A stretch of 64,000 nt of DNA from positions 248,001 through 312,000 of the forward strand of contig JAVYIG010000885.1 of NCBI GenBank assembly GCA_035222895.1, written 5' to 3'. Positions 46,280 through 57,295 of this stretch are shown in pieces. Each line of letters opens with the position of its first letter. Position 1 is the first letter of the stretch. The notes beneath the pieces are model-generated. The model did not search any database. It was not told the origin of the DNA and saw nothing but the letters and a program-made list of their open reading frames with translations. The stretch is from Strongylocentrotus droebachiensis. Its lineage: Eukaryota; Echinodermata; Echinoidea; Camarodonta; Strongylocentrotidae. The position numbers and the translations under genes are program-made.

Positions 46280-46394
46280 TGTTATGGGACTATACCGATA
46301 TCCCAATCACAAGTATCGATACCGCATGCGATACTCGTGCTTGATACTCTGAACGTACAATCTTGTCTGAAGTCTCGTTATTCTGAGTGAAACA
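46280..46394 (+). repeat. 3' LTR
   Basis: 115 bp, identical to the 5' LTR apart from two indels (after CGATA and CTTGATA) and a few bases near the end. Confidence 0.92.
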
Positions 46395-46606
46395 CCCACC
46401 AGGGGCCCTAAGGCGGGCCCCTGAATGCTTATCTGACCGCAATGTATTGCCTTAAACCCCTGAGCTTGCGGGGTCGGACAAGGTATCAAAATGTGTTTAT
46501 CTGACCGCAGGCGCGTAGCAAGGGGGGGGGGGGGGGGGCGGTCCCCCCAAATCGGAAGAGGACGTAGGAAGAAAATGGAGCAGACAAAGAACACCTTTGA
46601 AAAAAG

Positions 46607-47003
46607 GATTAAGAGTATAGAGAATGGTAAAACGCATCGTCTTCTTTCTCTAATAATTTAATGAAACGTCAAAGCTTCGCTCAGGAGGGGAGGGGGGGGG
46701 AACTGAATTCAGACAAGGATTAAGAATCGAGAACGGTACAGCGAATCGTCTTCTTTCTCTCATAATCTTGTGAAACGTCAAAGCTTCCGCGCAAAGCGCG
46801 AGAGTGGGGAACCTGAATTCAGACGAGGATTCAGAGGCGAGAACGGTAATACGAATCTCTAATGATTTAATGAAACGTAAAAGCTTCCGCGCTTCGCGCG
46901 GGATGGATGGGAAACTAAATTCCGACAAGGATTATTTTCGAGAACGGTACAACAAATCCTCTTCTTTCTCTAATGATTTAATGAAAATTAAAAACTTCCG
47001 GAC
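46607..47003. repeat. 110-120 bp satellite, locus 2, reverse orientation
   Basis: Three to four units in the opposite orientation to 11570-13505 (GAGAACGGTAC, ATCGTCTTCTTTCTCTAAT, AACGTCAAAGCTTCCGCG, CTGAATTCAGACAAGGATT). Confidence 0.9.
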
Positions 47004-47070
47004 ACTTTTTTTTTTTTTTTGGAGTCCAAAAAAAATCGCAACGACTCAGCCAGCCGAAAAGTCGCTCAGT

Positions 47071-47122
<52 letters not shown>

Positions 47123-47338
47123 GTGAGCACATTTTTTTTTTTTTTTTTTTTTTGGTCCTCGAAAATTTTAAAATTTGCACCCCCCCCCCCCCCCCCTTGA
47201 GCGCCAGGGGGGGGGGGGGGGGGGGCCCAACCCCCAAAAAAGGTAAAAATCGCGTGATTTTACATGATTTTTTTCTCAAGGGGGGGGGGGGGGGGGGGGG
47301 CCGGGCCCCCCGGGCCCCCCCCCCCCCCCCCCCCCCCT
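47071..47338. repeat. Cluster of long G and C homopolymers including G49
   Basis: G49 at 47071-47119, then T, C, G and again G and C runs of about 14-20. The plus-strand G49 could form G-quadruplexes. Run lengths may be inaccurate in the assembly. Confidence 0.85.
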
Positions 47339-47355
47339 GGATCCGCCACTGGTAC

Positions 47356-47601
47356 ATCAACTACTCTGCCAGGACCGAAGCATACAAGAACAGCTTCCAT
47401 CTTCGTACCATTCAGCAATGGAATCGACTACCAGCCACCATCATCAAAGAGTCAACAGCGGCCAAGTCCTTCAATACCAAAGTTTGGAGCTACATGGAGA
47501 ATGACCACTCAGCCCAGCTGTACACAGACGGGATAGAGCGTCGATGTGGCTCTACTTCATCTATAAATAAGATGATGTCTACAACCCACTTTATTTTATG
47601 A
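47356..47601 (+). pseudogene. LINE ORF2 C-terminus (continuation of 39715-40494)
   Basis: Reads YINYSARTEAYKNSF, LRTIQQWNRLPATII and AAKSFNTKVWSYM to a stop at 47601, the usual C-terminal block of jockey/CR1-type RT proteins. The 3' UTR ends near TAGATGTAGATGTAGATTAG at about 47735. Confidence 0.78.
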
Positions 47602-47749
47602 GCACCTTATTATTTTTGTTTTTTGAACTTTGCATCAGTTGTGATGTTTGTTGACAGTTTGCGATGCCACGGAAATCTGGACGTATATACAAATTGGTCC
47701 TGTCCAGTACCACCTTAGATGTAGATGTAGATTAGTTGATTTAATTACT

Positions 47750-47922
47750 CATTATTCCTAAGTATCATTTGAGGTGTTCACACCAGTTGTACAAGCATTG
47801 CTTTTTAGTGGACCCCTCTGTTTTCAACATGTATTTCTTACATTTGTTTTAAATGCTTATAATTGATTTGGAATGTTTTGTTGGAAACATGAATAAATTT
47901 GAAATTGAAATTGAAATAGATT
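47750..47922 (+). mobile_element. LINE 3' tail with TTGAAA repeats
   Basis: Non-coding end ATGAATAAATTTGAAATTGA followed by further TTGAAA units, a tail type seen in L2/CR1-group LINEs. A 5'-truncated copy without coding sequence. Confidence 0.6.
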
Positions 47923-47924
47923 TT

Positions 47925-48600
47925 TAAGGGGGCACTTGTGAGAATGAAAAAAGGGCACTCATAATAAAGGAAAATTTGCATTTGTTGAAAGAAATGGGGC
48001 ATCGATCAGATTTGAATAGGGGCATTTATCGGAGGTAAAGGTGTCTTTTATGAGAAGGGGGAAGCTTGGCTCTTATTAAAAAGAAAAAGAGGCCCATCAT
48101 CAGAGATTAAAAAGGGGTAATTGTGAGAAGGAGAAGGGGCACTTATAATAAAAAGAGCACTCATTAGGAGGGGAAGGGGCACTCCCATATTTGAATAGGG
48201 ATAACTATCGGAGGTGATCGACGAAGGTGACGTGGCACTTATTGGAAGTGAACAAGAGTAACTTCTCTCATCTGAAAAGGGTCATTTACCAGGGATGAAA
48301 AGGGACACTTATATTAAGAGAATAAAATGGGACACTTTTTAAAGGTGCAAAAGGGCGTTTATGAAAAGGGAAAGGGGGCTCTTTTTCAATGGGGCACGTA
48401 TCATAAGGAAAAGGGGCACCTATTAGAGAGAAAAGGGGGTACATGTGAAAAAGGGGTAGTCATTAAAAAAAAGGATGGGGCGCTTCTTACAAAGGTAAAG
48501 GGGCACTTCTTACAAGAAAATGGGCACTTGTCACCTAGTAAAAGGGGCACTTTAAAGATTTGGATAGGGCAATGATCAGAGGTGAAAGGGGCAGTTCTTG
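47925..48600. repeat. GGGGCAC minisatellite, locus 3
   Basis: Degenerate units as at 8690-9540 and 39056-39490. The 82-codon ORF 48327-48575 is a translation of the repeat (recurrent KGHL/KGAL). Confidence 0.85.
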
Positions 48601-49900
48601 TAGGCCTCCTGAAGAATCGGGACTCAAAATCGATTAAAAAGGGTATTTATGAAAATATATTCTTATAATCCTATTCGCATGGCATATTTAAATGTATTTT
48701 AATTTTTGTTCGTTGATTGTGGATATGTATGCATAGTATACTTCCTTATAGAAATTGTATTTTCTTAGTTTTCATCGCCCTCGTCATTTGCCTGTCATAT
48801 TGGCAATTGAGACACACCCTCCCCCTCTTCCCTTCCCCCTCCCATTTGCACCCCCTCCAGAGGAAAATGCAAGAGGGGGGAATTCCCGCCATGATCGAAG
48901 TCGGTTACTATCCGGCATAATTGTCAAATACTGTTTTTATCTCCAATCCATTTATATTTGGTACCTAGAATGAAACATTTAATGTATTTTCTATAAATAT
49001 AGCATGAATTGGTTTGTTAGCTCAGTATTATTGGCAAGAAAATCATGATTTTAAATGTTCCACCACACAAATACACAATTTGCAGTATATGGGACTGAGG
49101 GTCTAAAAACAGTTTTGGAACGAGCCTGTCAATAACGTCACCACACCCATGGCGATTTACCTAAAACCTGTAGAAGTATTCATGTTCTTTTATTCATTTA
49201 ATGAATTATCATTTATTAGTACGATTGGTATAAAGTTATTAGTACAATAATACAGTTGTAGTTGTAATACGTATTGTAACATCTAGTTTAAGACACATAA
49301 TATCGAATATAATCTTGCTAAACAAGAACTTGATTTTTAATCGCTCAAAGGTAATGCATTGTAATGCGGTTTCACTTGACCGCGTACTGCACTATTACAG
49401 CGATCAATCTACCACTTCCCGTGGAATCTATGGAAGTGTAAAATACATCTTTTCACCAACGGCGCTTGTCTATCACCGTCAAAATGTTGCGTTTAACGCC
49501 ATTTTAGGTAAATTACTGTTATATTTTGTTAGTATAAAGTGTTAAATGTATGCTAGTGATTGAATTATGGACTTTTTACTCCCGGAAGTCTGATATGCCG
49601 TGCATGTTTCATGTGTTGTAGAGTCTGCACAACCGGTGACTTATGCGCGCCACACTAATCATTGAACCGAGCGAAGCTAGAAGCCGATTGACATTGTGTG
49701 TAGCGCGACGAGGCCGGGGATAAAACGTACGAAGAAACGTGATGTCAAAACAGAAAGTTAAATTATTAAGTTATGATCTAAGCATGTGTGTTTGTGTGTT
49801 CTAGACTACAAATACTAATGCATGTATCTACAGAGTAGGGTGGAAGGAAAGTATATATTTTTGGTCCTAACTCGACTGTCTTGAAGTTGAACAAGCACCA
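48601..49900. other. No gene seen
   Basis: Mixed AT-rich DNA; a short C-rich stretch near 48820-48860. ORFs of 66-76 codons carry no recognised domain. Confidence 0.4.
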
Positions 49901-49919
49901 AGTCAGATCTTGGGGTCGT

Positions 49920-50400
49920 AGTCGTAGTTGTCAGTAGGGCACTGGTTCGAGAATAAGGATCGTTCGCATAAACAGTAGGGGCGCTGGCAGCTGGTCCGAG
50001 AATAAGGATCGTCCGCACAAAGTAGGATCGTCTTTGTAAAACACAGACAGATGCGTCCGGAAAAAAAAGGATCATCCGCATTTTGGCAGATGTTTCATAT
50101 TTCCGCTCCACGCATTGGCGATGCAAACAAACAGATTCCGCGATGATTTTCTTGATGTCTTTTTACATTGACTTTGTACAGAGACTTTCACGTTATGAGC
50201 GATAAATCCTTGGGAAGACGGACAACCCATAAAATTAGACAATGAACTGGGGGTAGGTCTAGACTCTTTACTTCTGGGAATCCGTTTTTCGTATCGCCAG
50301 CGTGCGTTTCGGGAACCTGAAACCTGCAGAGCCCTGGTGAAAATTAACGTCTGCGATTATGCATTTGATCCTCATTCTCGGACCAGCGCCCCTATTGATA
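49920..50400. repeat. Dispersed direct and inverted GGTCCGAGAATAAGGATCGT repeats
   Basis: GTTCGAGAATAAGGATCGTT near 49945 and GGTCCGAGAATAAGGATCGT near 49993 are direct repeats with TAGGGGCGCTGG; their complement (ATTCTCGGACCAGCGCCCCT) lies at about 50373. Confidence 0.75.
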
Positions 50401-50437
50401 AACGAGGATATCCACATAAACGCCAAAAACAATAAAT

Positions 50438-50621
50438 ATCGGTAAGGTTTTGTTGCCCCTACGGAGATCTAAAAACAATATTTATCGGCAAGGTTTTGTT
50501 GCCCCTACAGAGATCTAAAATCAATAATTATCGGCAAGGTTTTGTTGCCTCTACGGAGATCTAAAAACAATAATTATCGGCAAGACTTTGTTGCCCCTAC
50601 GGAGATCTAAAAACAATATTA
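50438..50621. repeat. 46-bp tandem repeat, four units
   Basis: Units start at 50438, 50484, 50530 and 50576 with ATCGGYAAGGTTTTGTTGCC and CTACGGAGATCTAAAAACAA; the period is exact and divergence low. Confidence 0.92.
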
Positions 50622-50835
50622 TTTGCTATACTTCGTTGTCCGAATCGGCAATGAAGTATCGTCAATAATTATTAATTTAGGAGTTTCGTATCGGCAATGA
50701 AGTGTCAAAAACAAAAAACAAAACACATGTAACAAACTGCACAAAAATAATGGTTAAACGGAGCGAGAAATGCTAAACGGTTTGATTGATGCGGTTGTAT
50801 AACCGTCGGTTATATCGCGCACGAGTCGCGTAATC

Positions 50836-51455
50836 CCATATACATCTTTTTGTGTACAGTGCTTGTAAGTTTACCAAGACTACCGGTAGGCCTAAGTTCT
50901 TATCATTGTGATGATTCCAGAATCTTGCAGTACACACCAATACTTATATGCTAGATGATTAACCCTGTAAGTTGGGGCTTTGATCGGATCAGAAGATCGG
51001 AGCGACACCCTCGCACCTTTGATCGGTATCGGATCGGAAGATCAACCAAAAAAATCAGCTGATTTTTTTTTAATGACAATTTAAAAAAACAAAATTGGCT
51101 ATCAAATGCTCAAAAAAAATTCATGGTTGGGATTATTTCGTCATTAGGAGTTGTTGTAGACCATGTTTGTTGATATTTAGTACCTTTTCATGACTTTGAA
51201 ATTAATAATATTGGTCAAAGAGCAGAGGGAAAACATGTGGGCCGCCATCTTGGATTATAATGTACATGTAGGTTTGCATTTTCGGCATTCAAAAAGAAAG
51301 AAATTCTGCCGATTTTTTTCTGATCATTTTAATTGATCAGCGATCGGAAATTATTATCCGATCACCCCTGATTGGATCGGTATCGGCGTCCGATCCGATG
51401 ATCGTTTACAGGGTTATAGATGATCAACCTTTTTTCCACAACGTTACTTTCACAC
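50836..51455. mobile_element. TTAA-MITE fragment (copy 4), split by element F
   Basis: CCCATATACATCTTTTTGTG, GTGCTTGTAAGTTTAC and GATGATTCCAGAATCTTGCA match the inner part of MITEs 1-3; the match resumes after 51424 with CAACCTTTTTTCCACAACGT. Both MITE ends are missing. Confidence 0.8.
50960..51416. mobile_element. Element F: TIR transposon with 8-bp duplication (hAT-like)
   Basis: 457 bp with TIR TAACCCTGTAA/TTACAGGGTTA and a perfect 8-bp duplication TAGATGAT (50952-50959, 51417-51424), confirmed by the uninterrupted MITE 1 sequence TAGATGATCAACC. Subterminal regions hold many GATCGG/CCGATC words. Eight-base duplications fit hAT or P; no coding capacity. Confidence 0.88.
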
Positions 51456-51603
51456 TGTGTTTACATTTTTATGAACATATTTTGTTCAAAGACATTACAT
51501 TTTATTAGAGCAACATACATGTATTATGAAAATAAAAATATTGTTATTGCCAATTTAAAGAACAAAATGTAATTAATTTAGCTCTTTGTAAATCATTGTA
51601 CTG

Positions 51604-53297
51604 CAGGCCTTAAATTAATCGACGGCCATCGACGGCCAGGCTGTCGATGCCCCTATGACTGGCCGTGGTGCCCTCCTCAAAAAAGATTAATTCACGGCCA
51701 AAAAGGCCGTGCCCTTTTTTTCAAACTGGCCGACGTGCCTTTTTTTCCAACTGGACGTGCCCTTTTTTCGAAATTTGCGCTCATAAAACCACCAATTGCG
51801 CCCATAATCATCTAAAACTAGACGGCAAGGCGCAAGTGTTTTCCGTGAAAATGCGCCCATAAAAATTTTAGAACAGTAAAAATACACGAATCACGAACAG
51901 TTTGCTGCCCGCGAGCTCTCTACTAGCTTCGTATTTAGTGCTTTAATAAGGCGCAAGTGCCGTGAAAGTGCGCCCTTTGTTATTATATAGGCTATGCGCT
52001 AGCGTATAGCGCACGTACGTACGTTCATGCGATCGATTGCTTGATATGATATGCATGGTGCATGCTGTGCACGCACGCACGTACTGTACGTACGTATAAA
52101 TCGAAGGCCAGGATCAAGAAAACAAATCGTCAAATGGAGAAATAAACAAGCATTCAAATAGTCATTAGAGATCTGTCGAGGTTTGTTTGTAGGTCTACAA
52201 TGTAGTTTATTATTTCATCTCAAATAGAATTTAGAATTATCTTATTAATAAGTTAAGAACACCTACGATGTTCTCGATCGTAGTTACTCTCATTTTGCCA
52301 CCAGCCGACCTAGCTTCGTTTTGGCAAAAAGCTACCCCGCCAGCTTCCCTGTTCGAACGTTTCGAGTCCCGGTAAAATTACGCGCTGCGAATCTCCGAAG
52401 GTGCGTCGGTTTCGCTGGCAAACTTCCAGCCCGACAGCTCCCCACCAAGAGTGGCGAGAGTGTGTGTGCGAGGAACGATTTTGGTTTCGTGAACGCACGT
52501 TCACAACTGAGCAGAGCGTGTCACTTTCGAATGTCTAAGGACATTTTTACATCTTATTTCATTGGTTAGGCCAATACAACAGTTAAAAAGATAATTTCTT
52601 CAAATTTGCTCCTACTAGTACTACCGATAGTGTGGCGGAAGGTTTGTGTGTGAGGTGCGATTTTGATTTGGGATACCCGGTAAACTTGCAAGGTCCTTCT
52701 GACTTTCGATGTTTGTGAAATTGACAATTTATTTATTCATTTGCTCATCAATATTTTTAGTTACTCTAAAATACTGTTTAATGTGCAAGTTTGATGTTCT
52801 TAATCAATCTTTCCTGTTCATATTGTTAAGATTAAAAAGTTATTAAATTGATCGTTCTATTCACATTATGAAATTAACATCTTTGAACTTATAATTAGAT
52901 TAATTAGGGGCCTAGAATCTATCTGTTTTTGGAATATTGCCCCTTGCTCTGGTAAATTCCCGTGAGCAAGGGGCAACTTAAAAAAAAAATTTGCCCCTTG
53001 CTCCTGGCTGCTAAATCTAAGGCTTGCGGGCCGCCGCCTTGTTTGTATGTACCGTATTCCGTAGTCGTAGACCTCTAGATTCTATTCTGTGACGAAGCTG
53101 GTGCTAAAAGTCATTGGAAATTGATTCCGCACAAGTTTCATAAAATACACATGACATCTAACAAAAATAGAATCAATTTTTTTGGCCTCTTACTCGATGG
53201 CCTTTGTAAAAATATTTTGGCCTTGGTGCCCTTAAAAATATGAGGTACTCTAAGGCCAAACTGGCCTTGCCCTAAAAATGACGAAATTTAAGGCCTG
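51604..53297. mobile_element. Element E: TIR transposon with 5-bp duplication
   Basis: 1694 bp, perfect 13-bp TIR CAGGCCTTAAATT, TACTG duplication (51599-51603, 53298-53302). Both ends carry GGCC- and GCCCTTTTT-type motifs (for example CGGCCATCGACGGCCAGG on the left, GGCCTTGGTGCCCTT on the right). No transposase seen; ORFs inside are short. Superfamily uncertain (5-bp hAT-like or other). Confidence 0.85.
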
Positions 53298-53440
53298 TAC
53301 TGAAATGGATAACTGGATTCAATTTTTCTTTGTTTATAAATGCTCCTTTTGAGGACTCTTCACATAGATTGTAAACATAACATATCAAGTCTCAAACTAC
53401 ATGTAATGGGCGTAACCTTCATAGTACACAAGACACATTT

Positions 53441-53690
53441 ATGTTGCAAATACCCCCATATAAAACCAAAGTAACCCTTGGGGACCGGTCATTTCTTTGT
53501 GCTGCCCCTAGATTATGGAATAAATTACCACTAGAAATAAGGAAAGCCCCATCACTAGATAATATAAAATCAAAACTGAAAACTCACTTGTTCTTATACG
53601 AGCTCTTGCAGCGCATTAGAATATTTCCACATACAGTAGTTATTGCGCTTTATAAATGAATATTATTATATTATATTATAAAGTTATTTA
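53441..53690 (+). pseudogene. 5'-truncated LINE: RT C-terminus plus 3' tail
   Basis: The 72-codon frame 53441-53659 holds APRLWNKLPLEIRKAPSLDN and KLKTHLFLYELL, the conserved C-terminus of CR1/L2-type ORF2. It is followed by TGCGCTTTATAAATGAATAT and ATTATATT, a tail matching the end of the SINE at 10640-10675. Confidence 0.82.
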
Positions 53691-54374
53691 TTCATGGCAT
53701 TATACAAATTGTGGTTGGCAGCCAATGGCAGAATTGTTCACATTTTTCAAGCAAATAAAAAACATGAATTTATAAATACAGGGACTTATTGCAAATGGTC
53801 AAATTATATCAATGCAACCCTGTATGGACAAAAATCTGTTCCGTCATCAATAACAAAGAAAATGAAAGTTCATGACTACTCCTTTACATAATAAAAAATA
53901 AATAAAAAATAGGAGAACATGTGCTCATGTGTAAGCCTAAATTTTCTCCCGCCTTAGAATGCGTCATGCGAATACAGTAGCTTTTATGAATGGATGGCTG
54001 TTACACTGTGCATGTGGCCCTTGACACATATACTTGTTACCTTTCTAAGTTTTGTTTGTATATATCCACACATTTGAATGAATGAACGCTTCGCTTTATT
54101 AGCTTCTAACTTTGAAAGGTAGCTCACCCAAGGCTCTTACTAGCCTTCGTTCCGGGTGCTGGATATATTTGATGGCAGGTTGTACTTCAGATAAACGCAA
54201 ACAAACAAATAAAGTACTTTGGGAGCAGTAAGTGATTCAAATCTGGAAAGATTTTTAAAAGGTCTAAAAAGAACTAAACAAATGGCTCCGGTAAAGATGA
54301 AAATAGAATAAAATAGATGGTTGTTTGAAAGTACACACATATGTACAGGTACATATGTATATGTATATGTTTTG
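53691..54374. other. No gene seen
   Basis: AT-rich DNA ending in a TATATG microsatellite (54335-54368) at the LINE 5' junction. Confidence 0.45.
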
Positions 54375-56358
54375 TTATTACTGAAAAACATGCGCCTCTC
54401 AAGAAACGGAGAATAAGAAAACAAGAATCCCCCTGGATGACATCAGAAATATTGGATTTATTCGTGAAAGAAACTTTCAAAAGAAAAAAGCAATCAAATA
54501 TAAAAAAGATGATGACTGGACTGAATATAAATGTTTAAGAAATCAAGTCACTAAGAAAATTCGTAAAGCAAAGGCTGATTTTATTGTAAAGAGTGTTGAA
54601 GTAAGCAAAGGAAACTCTAAACAAATTTGGAAATCATTGAAAACTCTTATGCCGAGTAAGAAAGATAATGAAAATAATATTGTTATAGAAGACCATAATG
54701 GCATACTGCAAAATAGAGAAGAAATTGCAAATAGATTTAATAATTTTTTCGTAGATATTGGAGTATCAATTCAAGAACAGAGATGTGAGAATTATAATTA
54801 TGATGATCATGAACAATTTGTACATATTACGCCTGCAACATTTCGTCTTCAGTCAGTAAGTGATCAGAATGTTAGAGAAGTATTGATGACGATTCCCGAT
54901 AAGAAAGCATGTGGAAATGATAATTTATCAGTAACGCTGTTGAAACCAGTCGTTGAATTTATATTGAAGCCGTTGGTGTATTTAATTAATTTGTCACTTA
55001 CAACTGGTGAGGTTCCATTGAGCTTAAAATCTGCTAGAGTTATACCCATATACAAAAGTGGAAAAAGAACAGACATGACCAATTACCGCCCAATATCCAT
55101 ACTACCTGTTATAACAAAAATTGTAGAAAAACTTGTTTTTAATCAGTTGTATACATTTTTGAATGACAATAATATTATCAATGTGAATCAATCAGGGTTC
55201 AGACCCCATCATTCTACGCTAAGTGCACTTTTGAACGTCACGGAAGACTGGTTACATAGTATGGATAAAGGGGAGATGATTGGAATGGTAACAATTGACT
55301 TACAGAAAGCTTTCGATACCGTAGACCACTCGGTATTGTTGAATAAACTGCGTCTTAATGGATTAGATCAGCATGCATGTAAATGGTTTCGTAATTACTT
55401 GAGCAATCGAGCACAATTTACTGTCGTAAATGGTGTTCAGTCATCTCCGCAGATAATTAAATGTGGAGTACCACAAGGGTCGAATTTAGGGCCATTATTA
55501 TTTTTAATCTTTATCAACGACTTACCAAACTGTCTTAGAAATTGTGTTGTTTCATTATATGCCGACGATACCTGCATTTATTATGCTAGTAATACTGTAC
55601 AAGATATTGAAAATTATTTGAATCAAGACTTACGGAATATTTCTGATTGGCTTTCATGTAATCGGTTGGCACTAAATACAAAGAAATGTGAAACAATGCT
55701 AATTGGATCTAAAAAAAGAATTCGTGGAAAAAATGTAGATGTTTTTATTGATAACAAAAAACTGAACCAGGTTACTGTGTGTAAATACCTTGGGGTATAC
55801 CTTGATAACTCGTTAGATTGGGATAAACATGTGAAACATTTGTGTAAAAGTACTGTGAAGAATTTGTATTTGTTAAAAAGAATAAGACATTGCATCTCGC
55901 AAAAAACGGCATTACTTTTTTATAAGTCAATTGCTCAAAGTAAATTAGATTATTGTGATGTTGTTTGGAATAATATGAAGAAACAAAATATAAAAAAACT
56001 ACAAATTCTACAAAATAGATTACTTAAAACAGTAATAAGAGTGGAAAATAGATACTCAACTAGACTTTTGTATGAAAATTTATGTTTGGATACCCTAGTT
56101 GAGAGACGTAAAAACCATGTTCTATGTATAATGTATAAAATTGCAGACCAATCAACCCCTGATTATCTTTTAAGTAAATTTAATTTTAAATACACTTCCT
56201 ATAGCTTAAGAAATGCTCCTCGTATATTCACTTTACCAAGAATCAAAACCTGCTTCAAAAAGAAAAGTCTAAGTTATTATGGTGCAAAACTATGGAATGA
56301 ATTACCGGTAGAAACTAAATATAAACAAACTTACTATACTTTCAAAAGCAGTTTATAA
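54375..56358 (+). pseudogene. LINE ORF2 (jockey/CR1 group), 5'-truncated, one frameshift
   Basis: The endonuclease is mostly missing. The first frame gives KHAPLKKRRIRKQESPWMTS, then an indel in an A run near 54505 shifts to the main frame, which runs open to 56358. RT blocks: NYRPISILP (55081), TIDLQKAFDTVDH (55290), GVPQGSNLGPLLFL (55469), LYADDTC (55557), YLGVYLD (55788), and terminal AKLWNELPVE (56287). About 640 codons remain and the RT core is intact. It would need an upstream start and endonuclease to be active. Confidence 0.87.
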
Positions 56359-56697
56359 TATAATATTTGTAATGTCATGTTTGACTTTTAATAGCAAACA
56401 AAAACAACTGATTTGTTTTTCTTCTTTAAAAAAAATAATATTATATGTGTTTTTTTTCTGTTCGTATTCTTTTCTAAATTAGGGCTTGTTTTTGATTTCT
56501 CGCCTTCTAACCTATTTGTTTATATATATGTGTATGTTTTTATTTAACTTTGTATGTAAATCATGTTAATCTATATTTATATGTATGTTTCTTTGTAAAA
56601 TTGTGATTGCTTTTATATGCACGGCCATACTGAAGAACAGCCATTGGCTGAAGTATGCTACCGTGCTAAAATAAAATAAACAAACAAACAAATGACC
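56359..56697 (+). mobile_element. 3' UTR of the preceding LINE
   Basis: Ends in ACGGCCATACTGAAGAACAG, a palindromic ACAGCCATTGGCTGAAG stretch, then AAAATAAAATAAACAAACAA. The A-rich end marks the retrotransposon 3' terminus. Confidence 0.75.
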
Positions 56698-57291
56698 AGG
56701 AAAATCACTGAATACCAAGAAAACAAAAACTAATACCGGTACTCTACTTTTATGCTGACTGTTAATCCAGAAACTTGTGACATAAAATGTTTGCAAAAAC
56801 GGGTGCAATGTCATCATGTGCAAGAAATATTTGTTTACCATACATTTTGCCTTTTAAAGGATGAGTAGATGTCTAGAAAGTCCATTAATTTTCAGATTAT
56901 TTTCTCTCTGAGTCTACTACATGTACATGTAGATCGCAGTGCTCGACGCTAACAGGATCCTGGGACACATGGTGACCACAATCTATGTCTGTGCTCCCAA
57001 AATTCTGAAACTTTGACATACAGTTAATAACTGAATTATTCATACCGTTTTGTAATTTTTTAAAGCTACATGTACTCTTGAGCTCTGGTATTGGAATCCT
57101 ATGTTGAGAGAACATGTCTAAAATTCATCCTGGATTGTTTATCCTGCAGGAGATTGATTGTTTCAACCAGTAAAATACAAACAAACTCACACAAACTAGC
57201 TGGAAATCATCTTCAATCAAAACAACAACTCTCATTTGCACATGGTGACCTGTGATTTGTGCCAATTTATGTCTCTTGAGAATGCGACATG
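56698..57291. other. No gene seen
   Basis: Unremarkable DNA between LINE and MITE 3. Confidence 0.45.
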
Positions 57292-57295
57292 TTAA

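Larger units (their letters stand above)
41309..46394 (+). mobile_element. Ty3-type LTR retrotransposon, Mag-like, near intact
   Basis: 5086 bp: short LTRs, primer-binding site, gag and pol in one frame split by a single TAG, polypurine tract, and a perfect 5-bp CCCAC duplication (41304-41308, 46395-46399). No env-like ORF lies between pol and the 3' LTR. The two LTRs differ mainly by 2- and 8-bp indels, which suggests a recent insertion. Domain order PR-RT-RNase H-IN is that of Ty3/mdg4 elements. The Mag-lineage placement is from general resemblance and needs a tree. Confidence 0.93.
40495..47352. mobile_element. Composite 6.9-kb insertion splitting the LINE
   Basis: Ends CCAGGCGCGGATCCAGGG and (as complement) CCAGTGGCGGATCCAGGG form TIR-like termini, with TAC on both outer sides (40492-40494, 47353-47355). 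Inside are G and C runs, a GA-rich tract, a tandem CATCTGACCG module, the Ty3 element and satellite units. The LINE does not rejoin in perfect frame, so some sequence may have been lost or the boundary is off by a few bases. Confidence 0.5.

Noticed and set aside
48327..48575. KGHL repeat protein
   Set aside because: A direct translation of the degenerate GGGGCAC minisatellite, with nearby stops in the other units.
50438..50621. CRISPR-like array
   Set aside because: The 46-bp units are contiguous without unique spacers, and the DNA is eukaryotic.
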